Assembly (NCBI GenBank): GCA_003254905.1 | Contig: QANU01054746.1 | Span: forward strand, 87,146-151,145 | DNA: 64,000 bases | Source of the DNA: Nissolia schottii | Taxonomy: Eukaryota > Streptophyta > Magnoliopsida > Fabales > Fabaceae | Direction of reading: 5' to 3' | Part shown: piece after piece, positions 47,108 to 58,914 of the stretch | Layout: every line of letters starts with the position of its first letter | Position numbering within the stretch: the first letter of the stretch is position 1 | Translations under genes and position numbers: made by a program | Notes under the pieces: model-generated | Database searches by the model: none | What the model saw: the letters and a program-made list of their open reading frames with translations, nothing else | Told to the model about the DNA's origin: nothing

Positions 47108-49378
47108 GATCTCTTTTCCAACCATATCTCTCTTCCACAAAAACACCCTGATTAATTGGGTTTTGAGGAGGAGAATTTCTTGTTTTCACCAATTTCTTCA
47201 ATGTGATTGGGAGGTCAAAGCAGTTTTGAATTGGTGAAATGGTAGACACATGGATGGACTGATCTATAGGCCATAGATTCTCTCTATTGGTCTTTGATAA
47301 ATATTATTGCCCTTTGACGCATCTCGCAAAACTTCCCTGACGAGCCAAAGTGCCACACCCATCATGTACGATTAGTAAGCATGCTGAAGTATAGTCTACT
47401 TCAAAATTGGATCAATCAAACAGAAATGGCTACAAATCAATGCAATATGTTTGAAATTTACGAATATCTTTATGGGTTTTGGGCATTTGTTCAGAAATCA
47501 AGAAGAAAGTCTATATTGTAGTTATAAAAATATTTAAAACTCCAATGCATGGAATAAAAGTTTCAAATGTTTTTTGTTTTAAACTCTTTAACAAGTGTCT
47601 TAGAACACTTGTTTGCAAAATAACTTTTATTTTGACGACAAAGAAAATTTCATTTTTAAAAAAATTTAACGACACTTATAAATTAAGAAAATATATCAAG
47701 TTTAAAGCTAATAAGAAATAAATACATTCTACACTTAGAATTAATCAACGATATATAATTTTGTATCTTGTAGAACACTATTGATGTTTAAACATGTTTT
47801 ACATTGTAGTCTACATGAAAACTATTACACATTGAAAAATATATCACGTCCCCTTTCAAAATAAATTTGAATTTCTCATTCATTTATAAGACCATCAAAA
47901 TACTTTTAAATTTTTTTTAAAATAAAACAAGACCATCAAAACATAAATATTTATAGAGGAAAAACCAAAACATTCGCAAAAGTATAACAAAAATACCCTA
48001 AAATAGAAACAACCAACCCCCTCCCCATAAGAAAAAACAGACACAGAAGAAATGAGAAGAAAATGGTGAGACTATAACAAAATTAAGAAGAAAAATTATA
48101 GCCCCACCAACAACGCCTCCACAAGGAAAGACTTGGAAAGAGAAAAGAAAGTAAAATAAGAATTAAGACCGACTTTTATATAAGAACTTATTTAAAATAT
48201 ATAAAAGAGTTACTTCAACTTTTAGTTCCTCAAAAATTACGGATTTTATTTTTTATTTATAAATTTTTTGTTAGGAAATCATAGCTCATAATTTTTTTTG
48301 GTTAGGTTTTAGTCTTTACCATCCATTTGGGCTATTAACTACTGACATCATAGTTAACTTGGCCACGTGGCAAACAAAATTGACCTATTATTTAAATTGG
48401 CCTACCCAAACCTGACCTAGATTGAATTAGAAAAAAAAAGAAAGAAAAACTCATCTCTCTCCCCTTCCCACACTCTCCTTGCTTCCCTTCTCACCCACCT
48501 CACCTCCATGGTTCTCTCCCACCCATATCCGACTTGCCATTGACCCACTTCTGCCACCACCAACCATCACAACCAAACCCCAACCTCAAATCACCACCAC
48601 CATCATCATCATAATCAAACAACAACAACCCTCAGAATCATCATCAACAACATCAGAATCCCAAAATCCCCAAATCCTTAAATCTACAATCCTCCTTCCT
48701 CCATCAACAACAACCCATCATCCTCATCATCATCAACCTTCGTACCCAATTTTTTCACTCACCAACACATTGATCCAAAATCAACAACAACAACACACAG
48801 ATTTGAAAAAATAAAGGCAAAAAAAAAAGCATAGAAGGCGTCATGCATTGACCACCATTCGCCAGTGGAAAATTGTTGTCATCACAGCGACAACGGTACT
48901 TGTTGTCGCGGAAGAGAGAATCCATCTACAACCATGGCCACTGCTCGTTCCTAGCATAGATGTTATGGGAGATGACGAAACTTGAGCGATTCAAAGTAGG
49001 AGTCGATGATGGAGACAATTGCACCATCCCCCACGAGCTTAACAATGATCTTCCTTCCATATCCACTTTGTTGATGTCCACCATGGCCCACCCCCACCGC
49101 GCAACAATCTGGATGTCATTGTGCCTATGAGTATACTAGAAGTGAGGTTGTGGACGGATGTAGGTGCGAGTGAAGAAAGTGATGATGATGATAGGGTTCG
49201 TGTGAGTGAGGGAACTGAGAGAAGGTGTAGGTGAGAGTGAAGAGAGTGATGACGACGATGGTGTTGATGGTGTGAGAGAGGTTAAGGGTGATGATGATGA
49301 TGAATTGATGATAGGGTTCATGATGATGATATTTTTTAATTTAGGGTTATGAGTCACATGTATGACATTAATTACATG
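47108..49378. other. Intergenic DNA with low-complexity tracts
   Basis: AT-rich to 48,420, then a CT/CCA/CAT-rich stretch (48,440-48,800) and a GATGAT-rich stretch (49,170-49,330). The Pro/Thr/Ser-rich ORFs at 48479-48814 (plus) and 49136-49462 (minus) lack any recognised domain. The material may belong to a repeat but cannot be placed. Confidence 0.45.
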
Positions 49379-49920
49379 CACTACAAGAAATTTGACTTTT
49401 TTGTGATGACTAAAGTCATCACTGAAATTTCTTAATGTCGTCACAAAAATTTTTACTGACAACCTTTTATACTTTTTGTGACGACAAAATGTTGTGCCTT
49501 ATGCATTGTACCTAAAAGGTTTTCAGTGATGACTTTAGTAATCGCCATTAAAAATAACTTGTAACTATAAATTACATATTTTGTGATGATATTACTCGTC
49601 ACTAAAACATGACACCGTTTGTTACGACTTAACGTCGTCACTAAAATAAGAGTTATTTAATGACGACAACAAGTCGTTGCTAAAAAGTTGTACATACAGT
49701 GACGACATAAATGTGGTCACTAAAAGGTCTTTATGTTGTGATGACTTAAGTCATTGCTAAAAGGTGTACCTATTGTGACAACATAAATGTCATCACTAAA
49801 GGTCTTTTCGTGACAACAATTTTTATCACTAAATTAATGTCCTTACTAAAAATTATTATTATTTTTAGTTACTACAAATGTTGTCACTATAACATCTTTT
49901 AGTGACGACTTATAGTAGTG
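49379..49920. repeat. CACTA subterminal repeat block
   Basis: More than a dozen direct and inverted copies of a GTGACGAC word, in runs such as 'ttagtgacgac' and 'gtcgtcactaaa'. They are probable transposase-binding sites by analogy with En/Spm. Confidence 0.65.
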
Positions 49921-50643
49921 TAACAAAAATGATAGTTTTAATGTCAAGCTATTATCGTCATAATAAATATTTTTCACTTTTTTTCGGCACTGCATATTTT
50001 CATTTCATTTAATTTTACTTTAAATAATACATTATATCTTGCTCATAATATAGTAATTGCATATGATTAGATATATGAATAATTTTAATTTTTCCATTAA
50101 GAATCAACTTCTGATAATATCAAAGGTTTTCAATAATCCAAAAGTCAATTGATAATCTAATTCTGGAAAACTAAAAGCTATACAATAATGTTTTGTACCA
50201 AACAAAATCGCAAAATATAAATACTTGTTTTCCTTTCACAAGAAAAAGAAACAATTCTTAATATCAAAAGAAAAAATGAAACAATATAAAAGATAAGTTC
50301 TTGATGTCATCCCAAAAACTACAATCCAAAGTCAAGCATTTGTTTCCCTACTAGGATTACTTGATGAAAGATGACATGGATTGTTCTTTGAGAAAAGCCT
50401 GAAAATTGTTAAAGAGTTATTACAACTTCATTATTCATTATAAATGTAGTTAAATATTTATAATTAGACCTAACACTCCTATAGACATATATATACCAAA
50501 ATGAAACTACCAAAACATTGATAGCCTCCTTTACAACTCTAAGTTTCTATTTTGTTCAAGAAATGATAAATTTCTAAAGTATCCACAAAACAATCAATTG
50601 CAACACATAATTATAAAAAGAATACATAAAAATTTAGAGTTTT

Positions 50644-50856
50644 GCTACACGTACACCAAAAATCATACACCATACATACACCTCGTACTTATATACATAA
50701 AGTTTGTGTTTTAACTCATGTAATGTTTGTGCACTTAATTAAGTATAATTGAGAGTATCATTTACAAATTTGTAATGTTTGTGCACTCGTGAGAATAAAG
50801 TTTGTGCATTATTAATGGTGTATGTATGAGTGTATAAAATTGGGTGTACATGTAGC
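50644..50856. mobile_element. 213-bp MITE, copy 2
   Basis: TIRs GCTACACGTACACC and GGGTGTACATGTAGC. Inverted relative to the copy at 20764-20976 and exactly the same length. Contains two 'taatgtttgtgcac' words. Inserted in the CACTA element just downstream of its ORF remnant. Confidence 0.75.
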
Positions 50857-50913
50857 ATTTTTGAAAAATTTAATTACATTATCAATCATAATATATGTAC
50901 CTGGCTACGACTC

Positions 50914-52290
50914 TCAATGATATATTGTTGGCATTTGATTGGGGTAAGGTACCAAGTATTGAACCAAGACGAGATTCAATATACTATCTATGTTGCTATT
51001 GAATTCAGCTCTAACTTGTTCAATCCTTCGTTCAACTCTTTTCTCCACCACTTGTCGTTCAACTCTTTTCTCCACCACTTGTCTATGTCTTTCTCCCACC
51101 ATTTGTTCAACTCTTTCTTCCACTGTTTGATTAATTCTAGCACTAATTTCAGCTCCTTGTAAATTTTCCCTCTTTAATGGAGCCTCCTTTCCATAACCTT
51201 TTCCTCTAAAATACCCACTCCTTTTACCAAGAACACTCAACCACATTTCATCATTGATCATTGGAGTGGAGTCGTCAGGGGTTGGTTGAGACACAAGCTC
51301 CTTCAATTAATTTTTCCTACATAAATAAATAAAAGATATCACGAAACTAAACTCATGAATATATTCAAAATACAAGATAGAGTTTTTACATGAACTTCTT
51401 GTGACTTAGGATCACACCAAAGAACGTTTCCCTCTTTATTCTGTTTGGTATGTTGGACATACCAAACTTCATCAACTGATGCTTTCTCTCCTGTAGTAGG
51501 ATTTCTCTGCACATCAAATTCTTGTAGTTTAATTAAAATGTAGCTTTCATGCTCAGAGAAGTATGAAAATAATTATGTCAAAAATATATTGTTGATTCCT
51601 CAACTTTAGCAAAAGATTTTGTGCCACACGTGTGCTTGACAAACAACTTTTGTCTATTCATTACACATTACTTTCACTGACTTTCTATATTAAAATTATT
51701 GGGTTAGTATTTAACTAGTAAGTTTTAATAATTTCAAATGTTCAATCACTTTACCAACGGGGGTTGGTCCAAGTGGTAAGCGGCTTGGTATCGCTTAAGT
51801 AACGTCCCGAGTTCGAGACCTTGCGTACGCAGTTATCCCCGCTAGGAGACTCACCCGTCATAGTCAGGTGTGCGACCCGGGTCGACTCGGATTAGTCAAG
51901 GCTAAGCCTTAGATAACTGGGCAGGCAACCTAAAAAAATGTTCAAATCACTTTGGTACCTGAAATTCACTGCCAAAGTGAGAAATTAAGTACTTCCAGTC
52001 CTCTGCATCAATATCCTCTGGCTGGTTGGCTAGCCTCTCCTCATTGGTTTGATATTGGTTGTATTTTTGGCACAATCGGCCTCTCCAAATTCTGTAAAGC
52101 CTACGCATGGTTTCCAAAGCAAGTGCATTTCTCTAACCTTGAACTTTTCCTTTGTATGGAAGAAACATAAAAAGTAAATTTTTGTAGATTTATTTTGACT
52201 ATAAAAAAAATAGAAAAAAAAATCGATTACCTTAATCTTTAACAACAATTGGTCACCAACTCTATTTGTCACTTCCGGACATTAATCCTT
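50914..52290 (-). pseudogene. Transposase_24-like (CACTA accessory) gene remnant
   Basis: Minus-strand pieces in order: 'RANQPEDIDAEDWKYLISHFG' (about 52025-51965), 'NPTTGEKASVDEVWYVQHTK' and 'NKEGNVLWCDPKSQEV' (about 51510-51400), then an open exon of 130 aa (51306-50914) with DEMWLSVLGKRSGYFRGKGYG near its start and a charged ERVEQMVGERHRQ coiled-coil-like end. This order is that of Transposase_24 proteins of plant En/Spm transposons (accessory, DNA-binding type). The upstream piece at 52272-52030 reads in the same direction. A SINE sits between pieces. The last exon is intact, but a full reading frame cannot be assembled by eye. The product would act in the nucleus on subterminal repeats. 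Confidence 0.65.
51752..51937 (+). mobile_element. tRNA-related SINE, copy 3
   Basis: Best-preserved full copy: A-box TGGTCCAAGTGG, B-box GAGTTCGAGACC, 3' part 'aaggctaagccttagataactgggcaggcaacc', short A tail. Target duplication ATGTTCAATCACTT (51738-51751) and ATGTTCAAATCACTT (51938-51952). Inserted in the CACTA gene remnant. Confidence 0.88.
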
Positions 52291-52799
52291 TGATGTCAAT
52301 GGAGCTGTTGTCCTAACTACGAATCCACAATAATTCACAAAGTCTCTAGCATTGTCTCCCCCTGCTCTTAAGGTATCATCAGGAATATGAACATCAATTG
52401 CCCCACCCAATGTTTTCGTGTCCAATTTCTTAGACTTGTATCTGCCTCTTGTTTTTCTTGTTTAGAATACAAGAACCTATAAAGAACTAAAAAATTATGA
52501 TACATGTATAAATATGTTTTATATCACTAATAATAAGGGTTGGATAATTACTATACCTGCACTACTAGGTGTTGAAACAAGATTTTCCTCACCACGTCGT
52601 ACATGAGTCTCTTCTTGTGGTTGTTGGCTCAAATGAATGGGTTGTTGAATTGGTGAACAAGTTGATTTTTTTGTGCACGTGAGCATTGGCTTGGTTGTAC
52701 ACGTAGGCTACGATAGTACCACGGATCCCCGACATCATCTAGATGCCTTCAGCCACATAATGATTCTGGATGGAGCCTCTAATGTCATCCAGTGTAAAC

Positions 52800-54770
52800 T
52801 GAAACACCCTAGCTAACTGTATACGCTTAAGTCGTACGCAAGCTCACTAGGTTGTTTACTACTTGGTGGGAATACCTTAGTCCATCGTTATCTTTCGAAA
52901 GTAGTTGCTTACGAAAATAGGGACCAATTTTTAAACTTTTCATTTGCATCGATTAATTACTAAAATAGAGCCATGCATCGGAAAGAACAAGTATAACAAT
53001 GGGTAAAGCCTTTGGGCTTAGCGGATAGTAGTCTCATAATAATAACACATGGAATATACATTCAGTTGGTCCATCATAACAGTCATGTAATTAGTACAAT
53101 AAATAATGTACAAGTACCATATACATAATCAAAAAGTACCATATACATAATTCCAATATATAGTATCAAAATGCAAGGGCTACTGGAACACTACTCAGCA
53201 TGCCCATGACAAAAATCCTGGCATCCAGCTATCTCTGGGTCCATATCCCGTCACGACCGCTCATGGCCCCTCGGGTGGTTCGTCGGCATCCTCGAAATAC
53301 GAGTCATCATAGGTCCCTGAAGTCATAAGGCAGTGGGAATGAGAACGGTAGGTTCTCAGTGGAAATAACTTTAGCCCTTAGATTTTCTGTCATATTAGGT
53401 CGGACTTCAGGCCGCTCAGAGATTTCTAAGTGTGCATACATACTAAATATCCTACTGATTATTATCTGGCCTAAAGTTTTGAACGGCTTTATCTATGTTA
53501 CTAAGTGATAGGGGATCTAATCTTCCTTACTAAGTTCTCGTGCTTATTAACATTACGTATACATACATAGCCGTCTCGAGCATCCTCTTGACGGTAATTA
53601 CAGAATATCAGATACATACATTTCATACATTCATGCATATCAGATTGAACATGATTTTTTTTTTTGGAATATATGTTATCCCCACCATAGTAGTGCCCTC
53701 TTTCGACAGTACTATGACGGAATAACCTCACACCCCCAGGTAGGCCCTCTTTCGACCTTCTTGCGGTGGGCTTCCACCTTCTGCGTGCCCTCTTTTGGCA
53801 CCTCAGAAGTGGGCGGATGTTGTGCCCCCACCTTAGCATGCCCTCTTTCGACAATGCTAGGCGTGGTAACCGCACACCTCCAGGTATGCCATCGACACCA
53901 CCTGTGGCGAGCTTCCACCTTCAGTATGCCCCTCTGACCTACTGAAGTGGGATCGTTTGGACCTCGTGACGTCACGGCCTTTACCTTTTTCTCATTTCTT
54001 TTCTCATATCATTTCAGCATATTTTCCTTTCCATACAGCATTTCATCATTTCTTTCCTTTTTGCATATGTATCATGACATGACTTGTTCCCTATGGTTCA
54101 ATTCATAATCTATACTTATTACATAATTACTTCTAACCTTCTAACATGGCCTTATCATGATGCATGGAATGCTAACATATTACGTCACATACTGTACATA
54201 CTTCACTTACATCAGTTACAAATTGCAGTTACATCATTGTTCGTTAGACTATGTGCCTCAAGACAGCTTCCATGAGCCTTTCAAGTCTCAGGCCGCTCAG
54301 CGGTTTACCTTGGACCGCTCAGCGGTATGAGCCCGATTTTCAAAAATATTTTTCATCCCAAGTCCACGTGCCAAAAATATTTTCTTTTCACTTCACTCAG
54401 TGATTCCCAAGTCCCTCTCAGTGGTTCATGCTTCCGCTTAGCGGTTCATGCGGCCGCTCAGCGATACTTGGGCGAAACTGAAATAGAATGCTTTATTTTA
54501 TTTCCTTTCTTTTCCTCTTTTCTCATGGATGCTCCTTGAGGTTCTCACACATATTTCAACCATCAAAATCCTATTTAGTCCAGGTCACAGGACCCTTCAG
54601 AATCATCTCCCTAAGTCCTAGCATGAGTTCTAGCATCATACAAACATAAAGACACACACACACACACACATAAACACATAACCAAGCAAAACACCAAAGA
54701 GATGAGCAAACTAAAGTTACCCACTTCTTGGAAGGCTGTTTCGGTGGTGAGGAAGAGGTAGGAAAGTTGT
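52800..54770 (-). mobile_element. LTR X (Ty3/gypsy), cut by LTR Y
   Basis: Same family as the solo LTR at 34384: starts TGAAACACCCTAGCTAACTG and shares the 3' blocks, the 'catgcatat' region and a CGCTCAGCGG array (54290-54475). It breaks off at 54770 just after 'acccacttcttggaaggc', where LTR Y starts. The remaining third would lie beyond the window. Confidence 0.75.
54290..54475. repeat. Array of CGCTCAGCGG words in LTR X
   Basis: Copies ccgctcagcggt (twice), cactcagtgatt, cctctcagtggt, ccgcttagcggt and ccgctcagcgat, at irregular spacing. Confidence 0.7.
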
Positions 54771-55157
54771 TGAAACACCCTAGCTAACTGCATACGCTTA
54801 AGTCGTACGCAAGCTCACTAGGTTGTTTACTACCTGGTGGGAATACCTTAGTCCATTGTTATCTTTCGAAAGTAGTTGCATACAAAAATAGGGACCGATT
54901 TTTAAACTTTTCATTTGCATTAAATAATTACTAAAATAGAGCCATGCGTCAGAAAGAAAAAGTATAACAAGCGGTCAAGCCCTTGGGCTTAGCGGATAAC
55001 AGTCTAATAATAATGAAGCATACAATATACATTCATCTGGTCCATCATAACAGTCAGGTAGTTATTACAATAAATAATATACAAGCAACATATACATAAT
55101 TCAAAATACCATATACAGAATCCAAAATACATAATATCAAAATGCAAGGGCGACTGG
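54771..55157 (-). mobile_element. LTR Y (Ty3/gypsy), cut by chromovirus B
   Basis: Starts TGAAACACCCTAGCTAACTG and is very similar to the first 390 bp of LTR X. It stops after 'gggcgactgg' where chromovirus B begins; LTR X continues there as 'ctactggaacactactcagcatg'. The rest should lie past the right edge of the window. Confidence 0.75.
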
Positions 55158-56694
55158 TGAAACACCCCTAGCCATTCCCGTACGCTCGAGCCATACGAAA
55201 TTCCCGCTAGGTTGTTTACTTCATGGCCATTTCTTCAGTTTTCGAAAATAGTAGTTTTAACAAAATAAGGACCCTTTTTTTTTAAGCATACAGTTTACAA
55301 CATAAGAGCCGTGCGTGTAACAAAGTAATATAACAAACGATATGCTTAATAAGTCGAGTTCCAAGATAGTGGATATATAGGCTACATACATCGCGGGTCC
55401 AAAGCACATACAAGTACACACCAAATGCTAGTTATATTACATAATCCACACACATGTCAAGAAATACATTTATTCCCCTTTTTCTTCCTATAATATCCAC
55501 TGCACAGCCAGCTAAATCTCCTTGCCCAAATTCTCCTCAGGTTCCACAGCATCACCATAGTAAGACTCATCTTCCATCCCTGGAGCCATAAGCGAGTGGG
55601 GGTGAGAACGGTAGGTCCTCAGTGAGTAAAACTTCAATCGTGGCTTTTTGTTTCTCGGTTATTCTCCAGGCCGCTCAGAGTTTAGTCTAAGTGTACATGC
55701 AGCTAACACCCTACTGATTATGGTCTTGGGCCTATACTCTGCGCAGCTTTCTCTATGTTACTAGGTGATTGGCTTTCTAATCTTGTTATTACCTGGGCTT
55801 CGTGCTTTTCAACTGGACATTGCTATTAGTGACATACTATTCGTCTTGGGACGTTCCCTTGACGATATACAATGCATGAACAGTTATACATAATGCTTAG
55901 ACAGATAAATCTACATACTTATCATCATGTCATCAATCAGCAATGCATACATTTAATATCATAGTGCATGGAGGGGTCTGGGGATCTCTTACGCACTCTG
56001 TGGCTGCGTCCTACTTACTGCTTGCACCTTTGTAGCCGTGGCCTCGGACTACAACCTCTATTTGCCACTATTGCCTCGACCCGGCGACGCTCTTTACCGG
56101 TATGGTAGCTAACCATGCAAGGCTCATAGGAGGTAAACATCGAATGCAACTAGTGCAACCATCCCCTCTTTCTGGAATGGCGAGGGACCAAACCTATGAG
56201 TGGTCAGGTATGGACACGCTTTGACCGGCCCTATGGCTCGATCCGTTTCTCTTTCCTCTTTTAGTGGGGCCCCTTAGTCATCATTTCATTCATACAGACC
56301 TATGCATGTGTTACATATGTGGGCCTATGCCCGTTTTGCATATCGTTATCAGGTCTCTTTACCTGCGTTGCTCGTAACCAATTCGTCTTGCCAAATTGGC
56401 AAGGGGCGTGTCAGTAACACTTTGCCAAGAGAGTAGGGGTTTCCTAATCATATAACTACTAACTCTGGCTAAGGCCGTCTGAATCCATGGCAATCCGTCG
56501 CCTCTGCTCTGCTTTTATTCCGTAGGGTTCAATTATGATCTTCGTTAAATTTTGGCGTGAAATTCTAATTGTCTAAAGTCGCCCTAACTCTTACAACGAC
56601 CCTTCCTCATGATGCATGCTCAAATACATAGATATAGCCTAACCTTACTCATTGGATCCCTTAGAAACATTAAACTCCCAACTCTGCCAGGTTT

Positions 56695-56925
56695 CATTCG
56701 AATGCGTGCTGTGGTATTCGAATGAAATCCCTCGGAGTCCTTTCATTCGATTGGAATAGGCTTTCATTTGACTGAATTCCCTCGGCATCCTTTCATTCGA
56801 ATACTAGGGGATTCATTCGATTAAATTCCTAAAAATTCGCCTCATTCGACTGTTGAGGAACTCATTCGAAGGAAAGCTCATTTTGGGCTTTCACTCGACT
56901 AAATTCCTGTAGGATTCGAATGCTA
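56695..56925. repeat. Array of CATTCGAATG-type words in LTR B
   Basis: About ten copies, including CATTCGAATG, TATTCGAATG, CATTCGATTG, CATTCGACTG and CATTCGAAGG, at irregular spacing. Confidence 0.75.
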
Positions 56926-57333
56926 ACTAGAAAAATCGCCTCCCGAGACTCAAGTTCGTAAATTATCACTGTTCCTAGGGTTCCAATTTGTACAGTTATG
57001 CGTCTCATTTATCAAAATTACCAAAAACCCCTTTTTGACCCTGATTTCCCCAAAAATACTACTTAACATTTTTACAGTCAGATATTCCAGATAACACATA
57101 AACAGTCAAATAATTAACCACATAGACAGTGGGCTAAGAGTTACCCACTTCCTACGCGGATTTGAGGTTGGTAGGTAGAAGGTGGAGAAAATCCTTGTCG
57201 CAATGGTATGCTCCAAGAAATTTTCGGAAGTCCGGTAGCGCTCTCGCGATGTGCTCGAACGGTACTGGAAAAGTGAAAAATTGAAGGAAAGCAGCAGAGT
57301 TCTAAAACTCCTCTCGGTTTGCAATCAGGGGGC

Positions 57334-57343
57334 ATTTATAGCC
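57334..57343 (-). promoter_or_regulatory. TATA box of LTR B
   Basis: Minus-strand GGCTATAAAT within 'CCACGGCTATAAATGCCCCC', matching LTR A at 23495. Confidence 0.6.
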
Positions 57344-57815
57344 GTGGCTCCCTGTTGCTTATAATTATTAATTTGATTATTAATTAATTATTATTATATT
57401 ACTATTTTATTATAGTCATTTTAATTATTCTCACTCTGGTCATATTTTAGTCACATTTGATCACTCCGGTCCCACCCACGGTCTTTAGAAAAATATGGTG
57501 AATATATATATCTAATGTGAGAATTTTTCCAGTCAAGATAAGGCATCGAAACAAGCTATCGGGGAACTTGTTTCTGCCCGTTATCCCTTCGCAGATCACT
57601 TTAGTTCCCGACCGGGTTCCCGTTTGCACCCAAAATTGAGCGCGGCCTTGCGGGGCTTAACGAGGTCACAACCTCCTTATTTCCTCCCAATTTAAGGAGA
57701 ACAGGCCTCCTGAATAAATTCTCTCTAACCCAAATTCGAGTTACTTTGTACTTTTACCTAAGCCAGAGTCATAAGTCGTGCCTAAGGCCATCCTAAGGAA
57801 AGTCGGGATGTTACA

Positions 57816-57831
57816 TTCTACCCCCTTAGAA
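57816..57831 (-). other. Polypurine tract of chromovirus B
   Basis: Minus-strand TTCTAAGGGGGTAGAA directly before the 3' LTR; primes plus-strand DNA synthesis. Forty bases separate it from the end of pol. Confidence 0.85.
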
Positions 57832-57874
57832 AAATTTCGTCCTCGAAATTTAAGTATAGTTGGAACCCGTACCT

Positions 57875-58912
57875 TCAGAATAGCTCAGGGTAAGCTTTCC
57901 GCATCTCCTCCTCCAGTTCCAACGTCTGTTCTTCGAATTCTCCATTTGCCCATATTACCCGCACCATGGGAATCTCCTTACTCCGTGTCTGACGAGTCTT
58001 GCGGTCGATAATTTTCTGAGGAGTAAGAGGTAAAGCTAGATCTTCTCTTAGCTGTACTTGTTCTGGCTGCAGTACATGGTCTGGAGAGGCGTAGTATTTC
58101 CGTAGCTGGGAAACGTGAAAGACATCATGGATGTTGGCCAAGTTTGGCGGGAGAGCTACCCTGTAGGCCACTGGCCCTACGCGCTTCAGGATCTGAAAGG
58201 GACCCATAAATCGGGGGCTCAACTTCCTGACTTTCAAGGATCTGCCAATCCCAGTCGCTGGCGTGACCTTCAGAAAAACGTGATCTCCTTCTTGAAACTC
58301 TAATGGTCTCCGGCGGTTATCCGCATAACTCTTTTGCTGGCTCTGTGCCGTAAGCATCCTTTGGCGCACAAGTTTTATCATATCTTCTGCCTCTTGCTTT
58401 TCTTCTGGAGTCAGCCCTTGGTATTGCCTGCTATCATTCCAACAAAGCGGCGACTGGCATTTCTGGCCGTAGAGGGCCTCGAAAGGGGCCATGCCTATAC
58501 TGGCTTGGTAACTATTATTATACGAGAACTCTACAAGGGGCATCAGTTCTTCCCAATTTTTGGGGGTATCCAATACACATGCCCGCAGCATATCTTCCAA
58601 AGTCTGGATGGTTCTCTCTGATTGGCCGTCTGTCTGAGGATGATACGCCAAACTCAAATGCAATTGTGATCCTTGAGCTCTTTGAAAGGTTGTCCAGAAC
58701 CGAGAGGTAAACCTGGGATCCCTATCCAAAATAATAGAAGAGGGGATTCCGTGTAACCGTACCACCTCCTTCAGATATACCTGCACTAACTTCTCCATCG
58801 AGTAGTTCATTTTGACAGGGATAAAATGAGCAGATTTGGTCAGCCTGTCTACAATTACCCATACTGCATCCATTCCCGTTCGGGTACAGGGTAGTCTGGT
58901 GACAAAGTCCAT
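57875..58912 (-). pseudogene. Integrase core and chromodomain-like tail, chromovirus B
   Basis: 345-aa open frame. Integrase catalytic triad region: D in [13 protein letters not shown] in [13 protein letters not shown] (family usually SDRDPRF), E in TIQTLEDMLRA after HPQTDGQSER. Then the C-terminal GPFQILKRVGPVAYRVALP segment, FHVSQLRKY and a C-terminal chromodomain-like stretch (RKTRQTRSKEIPMVRVIWAN), which places the element among plant chromoviruses (Tekay-like). It would join the upstream pol frame (see 58915-59972) but for a one-base frame shift close to 58915-58925. The stop is at 57875. Confidence 0.85.
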
Positions 58913-58914
58913 CG

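Larger units (their letters stand above)
49379..52799 (-). mobile_element. CACTA (En/Spm) element, right side cut by LTRs
   Basis: Terminus CACTACAAGAAATTTGAC at 49379. It is followed by about 540 bp packed with subterminal words GTGACGAC / GTCGTCAC / TTTAGTGATGAC (49400-49915). Coding remnants of Transposase_24 lie on the minus strand (50914-52270). The other end is not seen: LTR X begins at 52800. A SINE (51752) and a MITE (50644) are inserted inside. An alternative reading is that 49379-49920 is a separate MITE ending TATAGTAGTG, next to an unrelated CACTA gene fragment. Confidence 0.6.
55158..57815 (-). mobile_element. 3' LTR of chromovirus B
   Basis: 2658 bp. On the minus strand TGTAACATCCCGAC to GGGGTGTTTCA. 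TATA box at 57334-57343 (minus GGCTATAAAT). It carries CATTCGAATG-type words (56695-56925). It is nearly identical to 62477-63938 (roughly 97-98% by eye), so insertion is recent on the scale of this region. Confidence 0.9.

Noticed and set aside
48479-48814. 111-aa Pro/Thr/Ser ORF
   Set aside because: Low-complexity composition, no domain or homologous signature.
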